Positions 33,793 through 42,909 of a stretch of 64,000 nt of DNA are shown in pieces. Numbering within the stretch: the first letter of the stretch is position 1; the number at the start of each line of letters is the position of its first letter. A program made the translations under genes and the position numbers. Source of the DNA: Limnohabitans parvus II-B4 (lineage in GTDB: Bacteria > Pseudomonadota > Gammaproteobacteria > Burkholderiales > Burkholderiaceae_C); assembly GCF_003063455.1 (NCBI RefSeq), contig NZ_NESN01000002.1:1-64000 (forward strand), in the 5' to 3' direction. Below the pieces are notes generated by a model. That model worked only from the letters and a program-made list of their open reading frames with translations. It was not told where the DNA came from and did not search any database.

Positions 33793-34377
33793 TTGGCACT
33801 TCCACCCCCCTCCCCCCGAAAACTGTCACATACGCGAACCGTGGTGTACCAAGGCTTTGACCGCGAAGACGGCTTGTGGGACATCGAAGCCGAACTGACC
33901 GATGTGAAAACCTATGGGTTTTCGGTACCCAACGAGCGGCCCTTCCCAGCCAATGAGCCGATCCACGGGCTGAGAATCCGCGTCACACTGAACAACAAAA
34001 TGGTCATCCAGGACATCGCCACCGCGATGGATGACATCCCCCACCCCGAATGCGCAGGCGCCCCTCACGGCATGCACAAACTCATCGGCCAAACCATGGG
34101 CCCGGGCTGGCGCAAAGTCATCAACGCACATGTGGGCGGCACCGAAGGCTGCACCCACCTGCGCGAACTGTTGTTCAACATGGCAACCGCCGCCTACCAG
34201 ACCCTGCCCGCAGGCCAATGGCACCGGCGCGTACAGGCTGGGGAACCTCAACCCGAAGTGACGAAACCGCCCTACCACTTGGGCCAGTGCCACAGCTGGG
34301 CCTATGACAGCCCGACAGTGCAAAGGGCTTATCCGATGTTTTTCAAGCCGAAGGTGGTTGAAGGCTCCGGCAACTGA
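33793..34377 (+). CDS. DUF2889 domain protein
   Basis: About 194 residues. It matches DUF2889 in having a conserved GCTHLRELLFNMATAA segment, preceded by PHGMHKLIGQTMGPGW and by an N-terminal RTVVYQGFDREDGLWDIEAE domain. Function is unknown. The start is uncertain: the frame opens at a TTG at 33793 and has no clear ribosome-binding site. It lies divergently, about 60 bp from the acyl-CoA ligase, and may share its regulation. Confidence 0.85.
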   Translation: MALPPPSPRKLSHTRTVVYQGFDREDGLWDIEAELTDVKTYGFSVPNERPFPANEPIHGLRIRVTLNNKMVIQDIATAMDDIPHPECAGAPHGMHKLIGQTMGPGWRKVINAHVGGTEGCTHLRELLFNMATAAYQTLPAGQWHRRVQAGEPQPEVTKPPYHLGQCHSWAYDSPTVQRAYPMFFKPKVVEGSGN

Positions 34378-34410
34378 GCGAGGGCTTGCCTGCGATAATC
34401 TGCAGCTTCC

Positions 34411-34435
34411 AAAGCGCATCCGCGCTTTTCTTTTT
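34411..34435 (+). terminator. Terminator after the DUF2889 gene
   Basis: AAGCGC (34412-34417) pairs with GCGCTT (34422-34427) around a four-base loop, followed by TTTTCTTTTT-type sequence. The stem is short but the T tract is good. Confidence 0.55.
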
Positions 34436-34539
34436 CACAGCCTCTGGATCTACACCATGAACCGCTGCACTCTGGCCCCTCGCGGGCGTGCTTTGCTTTG
34501 CCTTGACTTCATCACCTCCCTTGAATCCGTGGAGGCCGC

Positions 34540-35877
34540 ATGAACAAGAAGGTCTTCATCAAAACATTTGGCTGCCAGATGAACGAGTACGACTCGGACA
34601 AGATGGCCGATGTGCTGGGCGCGGCCCAGGGCTACGAACCCACGCTGGACGTGGACGAGGCCGATTTGATTTTGTTCAACACCTGCTCGGTCCGCGAAAA
34701 GGCGCAAGAAAAAGTGTTCAGCGATCTGGGCCGGGTGCAACACCTCAAAGCCAAGGGCGTGCTGATTGGCGTGGGCGGCTGCGTGGCCAGCCAGGAAGGC
34801 GCCGAGATCATCAAGCGTGCGCCTTATGTGGACGTGGTGTTTGGCCCGCAGACCCTGCACCGCCTGCCCGAGATGTTGGCCGAGCGCGAACGCAAGCAGC
34901 GCCCGCAAGTCGACATCAGCTTCCCCGAGATTGAGAAGTTCGACCACCTGCCGCCCGCCAAGGTGGAAGGCGCCACCGCTTTTGTGTCGATCATGGAAGG
35001 CTGCAGCAAGTACTGCAGCTACTGCGTGGTGCCCTACACCCGGGGCGAAGAGGTCTCGCGCCCGTTTGACGATGTGCTGGTCGAGGTGGCGGGCCTGGCC
35101 GCGCAGGGCGTGAAAGAGATCACCCTGCTGGGCCAGAACGTGAACGCCTACCGGGGCAAGATGGGTGGCACGTCAGACATTGCCGACTTTGCGCTACTGC
35201 TGGAATACGTGGCCGACATGCCGGGGATCGAGCGCATCCGCTACGTGACCAGCCACCCCAACGAGTTCACGCAGCGCCTGATTGACGCTTACGAAAAAAT
35301 CCCCAAACTGGTGAGCCATTTGCACCTGCCGGTGCAGCACGGTTCAGACCGCATCTTGATGGCCATGAAGCGCGGCTACACCGCCATGGAATACAAGAGC
35401 ACGATCCGCAAGCTGCGGGCGATCCGCCCCGACATGTCGCTCAGCAGCGATTTCATCGTGGGCTTCCCCGGCGAGACCGAGGACGACTTCAACAAGATGA
35501 TGAAGTTGATCACCGACGTGGGTTTTGACACGAGTTTCAGCTTCATCTTCAGCCCCCGCCCCGGCACGCCTGCGGCCAACCTGCACGACGACACGCCGCA
35601 CGCAGAAAAATTGCGCCGCCTGCACCACCTGCAAGCGACCATCGAAGAGAACGTGCAGCGCATTGGCGACAGCCGTGTGGGCACAGTGCAACGCATTCTG
35701 GTGGAGCGCCCTTCACGCAAGGACGCGACCGAGCTGGCCGGCCGAACCGAGTGCAACCGGGTGGTCAACTTCCCCGGCGGCCCCAACATGGATCGCCTGA
35801 TCGGTCAGATGGCGGATGTGCGCATCACCCAAGGCCTGTCGCACTCGCTGCGCGGGGAATTGGTGATCAAAGACTGA
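34540..35877 (+). CDS. miaB: tRNA-2-methylthio-N6-dimethylallyladenosine synthase
   Basis: A 445-residue radical SAM methylthiotransferase that adds the 2-methylthio group to i6A37 of tRNAs reading U-starting codons. The N-terminal domain binds a second iron-sulfur cluster through Cys12, Cys49 and Cys81. The radical SAM cluster motif is CSKYCSYC (155, 159, 162), and a C-terminal TRAM domain ends the protein ([14 protein letters not shown] region). GGAGG stands 5 nt before the ATG. It is a single gene, with a gene of opposite strand 12 bp beyond its stop. Confidence 0.97.
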   Translation: MNKKVFIKTFGCQMNEYDSDKMADVLGAAQGYEPTLDVDEADLILFNTCSVREKAQEKVFSDLGRVQHLKAKGVLIGVGGCVASQEGAEIIKRAPYVDVVFGPQTLHRLPEMLAERERKQRPQVDISFPEIEKFDHLPPAKVEGATAFVSIMEGCSKYCSYCVVPYTRGEEVSRPFDDVLVEVAGLAAQGVKEITLLGQNVNAYRGKMGGTSDIADFALLLEYVADMPGIERIRYVTSHPNEFTQRLIDAYEKIPKLVSHLHLPVQHGSDRILMAMKRGYTAMEYKSTIRKLRAIRPDMSLSSDFIVGFPGETEDDFNKMMKLITDVGFDTSFSFIFSPRPGTPAANLHDDTPHAEKLRRLHHLQATIEENVQRIGDSRVGTVQRILVERPSRKDATELAGRTECNRVVNFPGGPNMDRLIGQMADVRITQGLSHSLRGELVIKD

Positions 35878-35889
35878 TCCGCTGGGTTT

Positions 35890-36294
35890 TCAGGACTCAC
35901 GCCCGACTTCGCGGATGTAGCGGCGGTAGTCGCCATGCGGGATGGGCGCACAAGCATCCACCGGGCGGTTGTACACATAGGTCTGCACAGGCTGGCCTTG
36001 CAGCGGGCCGCTGAGCACGGACACTGCTTCACGCCAGTATTGCGATGCGTCGCGGTCGCCGCGCACCATGCCCTCCACCACATCCAGTCGGGCCAATTGC
36101 GCGTCATCGACTTCATAGACTTCACCTGTGACCTGGCCATCACCCGTGGACAAGTCCAGCAGCAAGCCGGGAAAACGCCCCACATCGACCAAGCGACCCG
36201 GCACTTGGGCCGTGCCCACAAAACCGGCACCGTGCATTTCAGCCTCTAGGCGCAAACCGGGCATCAACGTGCCGTAAATGAAGAGAAGCGTCAT
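35890..36294 (-). CDS. Gamma-glutamylcyclotransferase-like (AIG2/GGCT fold) protein
   Basis: A 134-residue protein with the GGCT fold. It begins with the substrate-binding loop FIYGTLMPG, followed by PGRLVDVGRFPGLLLD and VYEVDDAQLARLDVVEG, where an acidic residue usually acts as catalyst. Members convert gamma-glutamyl compounds into 5-oxoproline or act on related amide substrates; the substrate is not known here. I use ATG 36294. A frame extension to a TTG at 36318 would overlap the ffh stop by 4 bp, so the gene is coupled to ffh either way. Confidence 0.85.
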   Translation of the reverse strand: MTLLFIYGTLMPGLRLEAEMHGAGFVGTAQVPGRLVDVGRFPGLLLDLSTGDGQVTGEVYEVDDAQLARLDVVEGMVRGDRDASQYWREAVSVLSGPLQGQPVQTYVYNRPVDACAPIPHGDYRRYIREVGRES

Positions 36295-36314
36295 GGGCTT
36301 GTGGCCTGTGAAGA

Positions 36315-37700
36315 TCAACGCGGCATGCCGGGAAAGCCCCCGCCGCCGCCCATCATGCCTTTCATGGCCCCCATGCGTTTCATCATCTTCATCATGCCGC
36401 CGCCGGACATTTTTTTCATCATGTCCTGCATCTGCTCAAACTCCTTGAGCATGCGGTTGACGTCCTGCACCTGAACGCCTGCACCTGCAGCAATGCGGCG
36501 CTTGCGGGTGGCCTTGATCAATTCAGGCTTGCTGCGCTCTTTGGGCGTCATGCTGTGGATGATGCCTTGCTTGCGGCCGATGTCTTTTTCGACCTTGTCC
36601 ATGTCCATCGCTCCTGCTTTGGCCGACAACTGCGAAGGCAATTTGTCCATCAAACTCGACAAACCCCCCATTTGTTTCATTTGCTGGATCTGAGCCAAAA
36701 AGTCGTTCAGGTCAAACCCACCACCGCTCTTGACCTTGGCGGCCAGCTTTTGCGCCGCCTCCATGTCCACGCCAGCGGTGACCTGTTCAACCAAAGCCAC
36801 GATGTCGCCCATGCCCAGCACACGACCAGCGTGACGCTCGGCATCGAACACTTCAAGACCATCAATTTTCTCGCTGGTGCCCGCAAACTTGATCGGCACA
36901 CCCGTGATCTGTCGCACAGACAGAGCTGCACCACCGCGTGAGTCGCCATCCAATTTGGTCAACACGATACCGGTCAAAGGCAAGGCATCGCTGAACGCCT
37001 TGGCGGTGTTGGCTGCGTCTTGGCCCTGCATGGCATCGACCACAAACAAGGTTTCAACCGGCTTCAATTCGGCGTGCAGCGCCTTGATTTCGGTCATCAA
37101 CGCTTCGTCAATCGCCAGTCGGCCAGCGGTATCGACCAGCAGCACATCAAAAAAGTGCTTGCGGGCGTAGTCGATGGCCGCACGCGCGATGTCGATCGGC
37201 TTTTGGTCGGGCGTGCTGGGGAACCATTCGGCCCCGGCCTGAGCGGTCACCGTCTTGAGCTGTTCGATGGCCGCAGGGCGGTACACGTCGCCCGAGACCG
37301 TGAGCACTTTCTTCTTGCGCTTTTCGATCAGGTGTTTGGCCAGCTTGGCGGTGGTGGTGGTTTTACCGGCACCTTGCAAACCGGCCATCAAGATCACGGC
37401 CGGGGGTTGCGCCGCCAGATTGATGTCCGAAACACCCTCACCCATGGTGGCGGCCAGCTCACGGTTGACCACGCCCACCAAAGCCTGGCCGGGCTTCAAA
37501 GAACCCATGACTTCCTGCCCCAGGGCTTTTTCTTTCACCCGGGCAATGAAATCGCGCACCACGGGAAGGGCCACGTCGGCTTCCAGCAAGGCCATGCGCA
37601 CTTCGCGCAGCATGTCGGCCACGTTGGATTCGGTGATGCGGGCCTGTCCGCTGAGGGTCTTGACGAGGCGCGAGAGTTTGTCGGTCAGGGCGGAGGCCAT
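36315..37700 (-). CDS. ffh: Signal recognition particle GTPase Ffh
   Basis: A 461-residue protein that binds signal sequences of nascent inner-membrane proteins and delivers ribosomes to FtsY. It has an N-terminal helical bundle, a G domain with the P-loop GLQGAGKTTTTAKLA, DTAGR and TKLDGDSRGG, and a C-terminal methionine-rich M domain (MMKKMSGGGMMKMMKRMGAM). The length is usual for the family. It is divergent from the ypjD-like gene with 77 bp between. Confidence 0.97.
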   Translation of the reverse strand: MASALTDKLSRLVKTLSGQARITESNVADMLREVRMALLEADVALPVVRDFIARVKEKALGQEVMGSLKPGQALVGVVNRELAATMGEGVSDINLAAQPPAVILMAGLQGAGKTTTTAKLAKHLIEKRKKKVLTVSGDVYRPAAIEQLKTVTAQAGAEWFPSTPDQKPIDIARAAIDYARKHFFDVLLVDTAGRLAIDEALMTEIKALHAELKPVETLFVVDAMQGQDAANTAKAFSDALPLTGIVLTKLDGDSRGGAALSVRQITGVPIKFAGTSEKIDGLEVFDAERHAGRVLGMGDIVALVEQVTAGVDMEAAQKLAAKVKSGGGFDLNDFLAQIQQMKQMGGLSSLMDKLPSQLSAKAGAMDMDKVEKDIGRKQGIIHSMTPKERSKPELIKATRKRRIAAGAGVQVQDVNRMLKEFEQMQDMMKKMSGGGMMKMMKRMGAMKGMMGGGGGFPGMPR

Positions 37701-37777
37701 GGGGGAATCCAGAAATAACCGGTCAACCGTGGTGGTGAAGCCCCTGTGGCCACACCTGAAAGGCTAAACTCGGACCC

Positions 37778-38581
37778 ATGATTTTAGCGAGTCCCCCATT
37801 TTGGATGCTGCCCGCCACCGTGCTGGCCGCGCTGGCCTACGGGTTTCCAGCGCTGGCGGGTGGACGCCTGAATGACGCGCACGCACGCCGCCTGCTTTGG
37901 CTGGCCTGGGTTGCCCATGCAGTGGCATTGCTGAGTTTGCTGATCGGGCCTGTTCGTTTCGGATTTGCACCGGCCATTTCCGTGACGGCTTGGCTGGTGG
38001 TGACGGCCTACATGATTGAAAGCCAGTTTTTCCCTAAATTCAAGGCTCGCTGGGCCATGGGGGGCTTGGGCACAGTGGCCGTCGTGCTGGCTTGGTGGTT
38101 TCCAGGGACCCCACTGGCCACCCAAGCGTCGGCCTGGCTACCTCTGCACTGGGCTTTGGGTTTATCGGCTTACGGCATGTTTGCTGCAGCCGTGGTGCAC
38201 GCCTGGATGATGACGCGCGCCGAGCACGAGATACGTCTGGCGCACGATGCAGAGAGCGGTTTACCGCTGCTGACCCTGGAACGGCTCACTTTCCGCTTTG
38301 TCACGGCAGGCTTTGTGCTGCTGAGCGCCACGCTGGTGGCGGGTGTTTTATTTGGTGATGCACTTTACGGCCAAGGTCAAGCGCACTGGCGCTGGGACCA
38401 CAAAACCCTTTTCGCCTTGCTGTCCTGGGTCACCTTTGCCGTTTTGCTGATCGGGCGCAGCCAATGGGGCTGGCGTGGCCGACGTGCGGTCAGGGTGCTT
38501 TACATAGGCGCAGGGCTGTTGCTGCTGTCGTATGCAGGCTCCCGCTTTGTTTTAGAAGTCTTGCTGGGGCGTATGGGATGA
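37778..38581 (+). CDS. CcsA/YpjD-family cytochrome c assembly membrane protein
   Basis: A 267-residue polytopic protein with about eight membrane helices. The conserved part (LPLHWALGLSAYGMFAAAVV; YGQGQAHWRWDHKTLFALLSW) resembles the haem-handling region of CcsA/CcmC-type proteins, and the size fits YpjD. Its place next to ffh is common among proteobacteria. Exact function is unsettled; a role in c-type cytochrome biogenesis is inferred from the family name. Its stop overlaps the next start (ATGA). Confidence 0.88.
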   Translation: MILASPPFWMLPATVLAALAYGFPALAGGRLNDAHARRLLWLAWVAHAVALLSLLIGPVRFGFAPAISVTAWLVVTAYMIESQFFPKFKARWAMGGLGTVAVVLAWWFPGTPLATQASAWLPLHWALGLSAYGMFAAAVVHAWMMTRAEHEIRLAHDAESGLPLLTLERLTFRFVTAGFVLLSATLVAGVLFGDALYGQGQAHWRWDHKTLFALLSWVTFAVLLIGRSQWGWRGRRAVRVLYIGAGLLLLSYAGSRFVLEVLLGRMG

Positions 38582-38814
38582 AGTACCTGTTCTTATTGCT
38601 GGTGGTTCTGGTGGTCATATGGGCCCTCAAACGAGGCCGTGCCGTCAACACATCCGCCCCGACCCAAGCAAAACAAGCACCCAAGCCCTCAGAAATGGTG
38701 ACCTGCGCACACTGCGGCATCCATCTGCCGCACGAAGAAGCGGTTACAGGCCAAAAAGGCCTTTACTGCAGCACCGAGCACCGCACAGACGCACAAGACC
38801 GCAACCCAGGCTGA
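38578..38814 (+). CDS. PP0621-like small membrane protein with zinc ribbon
   Basis: A 78-residue protein. An N-terminal hydrophobic helix (about 2-16, YLFLLLVVLVVIWAL) is followed by a flexible linker and a cysteine/histidine knuckle: MVTCAHCGIHLPHEE and YCSTEH. The pattern matches the PP0621 family. It starts within the stop of the preceding gene (4-bp overlap) and precedes ampD by 13 bp, so the three probably form one operon. Function is unknown. Confidence 0.82.
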   Translation: MKYLFLLLVVLVVIWALKRGRAVNTSAPTQAKQAPKPSEMVTCAHCGIHLPHEEAVTGQKGLYCSTEHRTDAQDRNPG

Positions 38815-38827
38815 AACCACAGCAACC

Positions 38828-39415
38828 ATGCACCAGCCTGCATCCGGAAAAATACCGCCCCCTCTTTGGAAGCAGGGTTGGCATCCTCAAGCTCAGCGGC
38901 TCGAGTCACCCAATTTCGGGCCTCGCCCCCTCCGTGCCTGCATTGACCTGATCGTGATCCACTCGATCAGCCTGCCGCCTGGGCAATACGGTGGAGACGC
39001 GGTGCAACGCTTGTTCACCAACCAGCTCGATTGGGATGCCCACCCTTACTTTCAGACCATCCGGGGGCTGGAAGTTTCATCGCACTTTTACATCCGCCGC
39101 GATGGCGTGCTTTGGCAATTTGTCAGCTGCGATGACCGCGCCTGGCATGCAGGGCAGTCCCAGTACCGAGGGCGGACCAACTGCAATGACGACTCGATCG
39201 GCATTGAACTCGAAGGCCTCGAAGGCGATCTCTTTGAAGATGCGCAATACCGATGCTTGGCTGCTCTTTGCCAGGACTTGGAACGGAACTACCCCATCGC
39301 GCATGTGGCTGGACATGAACACATTGCGCCCGGCAGAAAACAGGACCCCGGTCCAGGCTTCGACTGGGCACGTCTGCAAAAACTGTTGGATTTATCGCCT
39401 CAGGTTTTTCCCTGA
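38828..39415 (+). CDS. ampD: 1,6-anhydro-N-acetylmuramyl-L-alanine amidase AmpD
   Basis: A 195-residue cytoplasmic zinc amidase that removes the peptide from anhydro-muropeptides during cell-wall recycling, lowering inducers of AmpR-type beta-lactamase control. The amidase_2 fold is seen in VIHSISLPPG (first Zn His), SSHFYIRRDGVLWQFV, SIGIELEG and VAGHEHIAPGRKQDPGPGFDW, which supplies the remaining His and Asp zinc ligands. The mpl gene of this window acts in the same recycling route. Confidence 0.95.
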   Translation: MHQPASGKIPPPLWKQGWHPQAQRLESPNFGPRPLRACIDLIVIHSISLPPGQYGGDAVQRLFTNQLDWDAHPYFQTIRGLEVSSHFYIRRDGVLWQFVSCDDRAWHAGQSQYRGRTNCNDDSIGIELEGLEGDLFEDAQYRCLAALCQDLERNYPIAHVAGHEHIAPGRKQDPGPGFDWARLQKLLDLSPQVFP

Positions 39416-39704
39416 TAGGGATGCGCAGCGCAGCTTGCTCAAAAAATATTTTGACCATCCGAAAACCGCTTGAATCATCCTTTGATGATGGAAAGCGCGC
39501 TCTCCAAGCCATCGCAATCCAAGCCAATCAAGGTTTTTTCAGCACAAGTCTTCGGTAAGCCGCTCCAGGCTTGAAAAAACATATCCCGAGGGCTTGGAGA
39601 CAAGCACTTCAAGGCACTTTTTCAGCCAGTGAAAAGTTGAACCCAACTCGGCCTGACATCAATTTATTTACCCCTCCCCGGCCAGAGTGGCAAAACAGGC
39701 CGGT
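39416..39704. other. Intergenic region upstream of the nrdA promoter
   Basis: About 290 bp between ampD and the nrdA control region. I see no open frame with coding character and no clear hairpin with a T tract. The sequence is AT-richer than its surroundings (for example 39658-39672). The regulatory elements begin at 39705. Confidence 0.6.
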
Positions 39705-39752
39705 ACACTACCTGTAGTGGCTTGTCATGACGCCAGACACCAGATATAGTGT
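39705..39752 (+). promoter_or_regulatory. Tandem NrdR boxes over the nrdA promoter
   Basis: Two 16-bp near-palindromes fit the NrdR consensus acaCwAtATaTwGtgT: ACACTACCTGTAGTGG (39705-39720) and ACACCAGATATAGTGT (39737-39752). They are 32 bp apart, three helical turns, the arrangement known for NrdR targets. A sigma-70 promoter sits between and under them: -35 TTGTCA (39722-39727), a 17-bp spacer, -10 TATAGT (39745-39750). Box 2 covers the -10 and box 1 abuts the -35, so NrdR with bound nucleotide should block transcription. Confidence 0.88.
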
Positions 39753-39840
39753 CCCTTACAAATTCTCACAATTGAATTTGACGCCAGTTCAAGTGTCAAA
39801 TTCCAGACTCAAAGATCACCGAAAAATCAAAGAAATGACC

Positions 39841-42768
39841 ATGCAAACAGACCTGAACATCACGACCTCATCTGCCGGCCAGATGCGCCAGCCAGAAGCA
39901 GCACACGGCAGCACGCCAGCCACACAGGCACTTGCCCACTACCAGATCATTCGCCGCAACGGCGCTGTCGTGTCTTTCGAGCCGAACAAGATCGCGGTGG
40001 CACTGATGAAAGCCTTTTTGGCCGTGCACGGCACACAGGGCGCGGCATCTGCCAGCGTTCGCGAAGTGGTCGAAGAATTGACCCAAAACGTGGTGCGCGC
40101 CTTGGTTCGCTCACGCCCTGGTGGCGGCACTTTCCACATTGAAGATGTGCAGGACCAGGTCGAGTTGGGCTTGATGCGCAGCAGCAACCACGAAGTTGCA
40201 CGTGCTTATGTCTTGTACCGCGAGCGTCGCACCCAAGAGCGTGCCCAACAGCAGCAACAGGCGGCGCCCGCACCTTCGTCAGAGCCTCGTCTGCATGTGA
40301 TCGATGGCGGTCAGCGCATTGCGCTGGATCTGGACTACCTGAAATCCTTGATGGTCAACGCCTGTGCAGGCCTTGGCAAAGACGTCAGCCCGGAACCCAT
40401 CGTGGCCGAAACCATGCGCAACCTGTATGACGGCGTGCCCATGGAAGAGGTTTACAAAGCATCCATCCTGGCTTCGCGCACCTTGATCGAGAAGGATCCG
40501 GACTACACCTATGTGACCGCCCGCTTGTTGATGCACACCATTGCCAAGGAGATCCTGGGCAAGGAGGTGACACAAGACCAGATGGGTGCGGAGTACATCA
40601 ACTACTTCCCGAAATTCATCAAAAAAGGCGTTGACAACGACTTGCTCGACGAAAAACTGCTGCAGTTTGATCTGCAAAAACTGGCCTCGGCACTCAAGCC
40701 CGAACGCGACCTCCAGTTTGACTACCTCGGTTTGCAAACACTGTATGACCGCTATTTCCTGCACGTGCGCAAGCAACGCATCGAGATGCCGCAAGCCTTC
40801 TTCATGCGCGTGGCCATGGGCCTGTCACTCAATGAAATCAACCGCGAAGCCCGTGCCATTGAGTTCTACGAGATCCTGTCTTCGTTTGACTTCATGTCCT
40901 CGACACCGACCCTGTTCAACAGCGGCACTTTGCGCTCACAACTGTCAAGCTGCTACCTGACCACCGTGCCCGACGATCTGGACGGCATCTACGAATCGAT
41001 CAAGGAAAACGCCTTGCTGTCCAAATTTGCGGGCGGTCTGGGCAACGACTGGACACGCGTGCGCGCCATGGGTTCGCACATCAAGGGCACCAACGGCGAG
41101 TCACAAGGCGTGGTGCCTTTCCTCAAGGTCGTCAACGACACGGCCGTGGCCGTGAACCAGGGCGGCAAGCGCAAGGGCGCAGTCTGCACGTATCTGGAAA
41201 CCTGGCACCTGGACATCGAAGAATTCCTGGAGCTGCGCAAGAACACCGGCGATGACCGCCGCCGCACCCACGACATGAACACGGCCAACTGGATCCCCGA
41301 CCTGTTCATGCGCCGCGTGATGGAAAAAGGCAGCTGGACCTTGTTCTCGCCATCCGATGTTCCCGATCTGCACGACTTGTTCGGACTGGCCTTCGAAAAA
41401 GCCTATGTGGCTTACGAACAAAAAGCCGAACGCGGCGAGATCAAACCCAGCAAGACCGTGCCGGCCACCGACCTGTGGCGCAAGATGCTGTCGATGCTGT
41501 TTGAAACAGGTCATCCCTGGATCACATTCAAAGACCCTTGCAACGTGCGCTCGCCTCAGCAGCACGTCGGCGTGGTCCACTCGTCCAATCTGTGCACCGA
41601 AATCACGCTCAACACCAGCGACACCGAAACCGCTGTGTGCAACCTGGGCTCGGTCAACTTGTCGCGCCACCTCAAAGATAGCGCCACCGGCAAAGTCATT
41701 GACCACGACAAATTGAAAAAGACCATCACGATCGCCATGCGCATGCTGGACAACGTGATCGACATCAACTACTACGCCGTCAAGAAGGCCCGTGACTCCA
41801 ACATGCGCCACCGTCCTGTCGGCCTGGGCTTGATGGGTTTCCAGGATTCGCTGTACGAAATGCGCATCCCTTACGCCTCACAAGCGGCGGTGGAATTTGC
41901 CGACCAGTCGATGGAAGCGATTTGCTACTACGCCTATTGGGCATCGACCGAGCTGGCCAAAGAACGCGGCCAGTACGCCACCTACAAAGGCTCTCTCTGG
42001 GATCAAGGCATCTTGCCTCTGGACACCCTCAACCTGCTAGAACGCGAGCGCGGTGGTTATGTTGAAGTTGACCGCTCGTCCACCCTGGATTGGGACACGC
42101 TGCGCAAGAAAATCGCCGCGGACGGCATGCGCAACTCCAACTGCGTGGCCATTGCCCCGACAGCCACCATCTCCAACATCATTGGTGTGGATGCCTCGAT
42201 CGAGCCTTGCTTTGGCAACTTGTCGGTCAAGTCCAACTTGTCAGGCGAGTTCACCGTGATCAACGGCTACCTGGTGCGTGACTTGAAGCGCCTGGGTCTG
42301 TGGGACGACGTGATGGTCATGGACCTCAAACACTTCGACGGCTCACTGCGCCCGATCGACCGCGTGCCGCAAGAAGTGAAAGCGCTTTACGCCACTGCGT
42401 TTGAAGTGGAAACCACTTGGTTGGTTGAAGCAGCTGCACGTCGTCAGAAGTGGATTGACCAAGCACAGTCGCTCAACATCTACATGGCCGGTGCTTCGGG
42501 CAAGAAGCTGGACGACACCTACAAACTGGCTTGGTTGCGCGGTCTCAAAACCACGTACTACCTGCGCACATCCAGCGCAACGCAAGTGGAAAAATCAACC
42601 GTGCAAGCAGGCTCGCACAACGCAGTCTCTTCATCGGGTGCGCCATCGTCAGGCATGAGCGCATTGGACGCCGCGGCGGCTTCAGCGCAAGCACAGATGA
42701 ACGCGACACCAGCCACCGATGTCAAGTTTTGCGCGATCGATGATCCAGGTTGTGAGGCTTGCCAGTGA
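39841..42768 (+). CDS. nrdA: Class Ia ribonucleoside-diphosphate reductase, alpha subunit
   Basis: A 975-residue catalytic subunit that reduces ribonucleoside diphosphates. It has an N-terminal ATP-cone (YQIIRRNGAVVSFEPNKIAV, allosteric activity site), a ten-stranded barrel with SSCYLTTVPDD, the thiyl-radical Cys in NLCTEITLN and its partner in AVCNLGSVNLS, and a C-terminal CEACQ tail that carries the redox-shuttle Cys pair. The open frame begins at 39727, but the promoter lies at 39722-39750, so the start must be downstream. I take the ATG at 39841 (MQTDLNI; ATG 39835 is possible). nrdB follows. Confidence 0.96.
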   Translation: MQTDLNITTSSAGQMRQPEAAHGSTPATQALAHYQIIRRNGAVVSFEPNKIAVALMKAFLAVHGTQGAASASVREVVEELTQNVVRALVRSRPGGGTFHIEDVQDQVELGLMRSSNHEVARAYVLYRERRTQERAQQQQQAAPAPSSEPRLHVIDGGQRIALDLDYLKSLMVNACAGLGKDVSPEPIVAETMRNLYDGVPMEEVYKASILASRTLIEKDPDYTYVTARLLMHTIAKEILGKEVTQDQMGAEYINYFPKFIKKGVDNDLLDEKLLQFDLQKLASALKPERDLQFDYLGLQTLYDRYFLHVRKQRIEMPQAFFMRVAMGLSLNEINREARAIEFYEILSSFDFMSSTPTLFNSGTLRSQLSSCYLTTVPDDLDGIYESIKENALLSKFAGGLGNDWTRVRAMGSHIKGTNGESQGVVPFLKVVNDTAVAVNQGGKRKGAVCTYLETWHLDIEEFLELRKNTGDDRRRTHDMNTANWIPDLFMRRVMEKGSWTLFSPSDVPDLHDLFGLAFEKAYVAYEQKAERGEIKPSKTVPATDLWRKMLSMLFETGHPWITFKDPCNVRSPQQHVGVVHSSNLCTEITLNTSDTETAVCNLGSVNLSRHLKDSATGKVIDHDKLKKTITIAMRMLDNVIDINYYAVKKARDSNMRHRPVGLGLMGFQDSLYEMRIPYASQAAVEFADQSMEAICYYAYWASTELAKERGQYATYKGSLWDQGILPLDTLNLLERERGGYVEVDRSSTLDWDTLRKKIAADGMRNSNCVAIAPTATISNIIGVDASIEPCFGNLSVKSNLSGEFTVINGYLVRDLKRLGLWDDVMVMDLKHFDGSLRPIDRVPQEVKALYATAFEVETTWLVEAAARRQKWIDQAQSLNIYMAGASGKKLDDTYKLAWLRGLKTTYYLRTSSATQVEKSTVQAGSHNAVSSSGAPSSGMSALDAAAASAQAQMNATPATDVKFCAIDDPGCEACQ

Positions 42769-42777
42769 TTTGAAAAA

Positions 42778-42811
42778 CATTGCACTTGGCTGTGATATGC
42801 CAAGTGCGATG
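42778..42811 (+). promoter_or_regulatory. Stem-loop between nrdA and nrdB
   Basis: CATTGCACTTGGC (42778-42790) pairs with GCCAAGTGCGATG (42799-42811) around an 8-nt loop. The 13-bp stem has one G-U pair. No T tract follows, so it is not a classical terminator. It may protect the nrdA message, direct processing, or set the ratio of the two subunits. Confidence 0.6.
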
Positions 42812-42909
42812 CAATTGAACAACACTTCACGGTTGCGCAGATCGAAAAAGTGCATCGCTTCTTTGAATTTCGCGCGCTTGCTTTCATAATTTGAGAACTG
42901 GAATTTTTT

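Noticed and set aside
39727..39840. nrdA start at 39727
   Set aside because: The promoter hexamers and NrdR boxes cover 39705-39752, so this ATG would be upstream of the transcript start.
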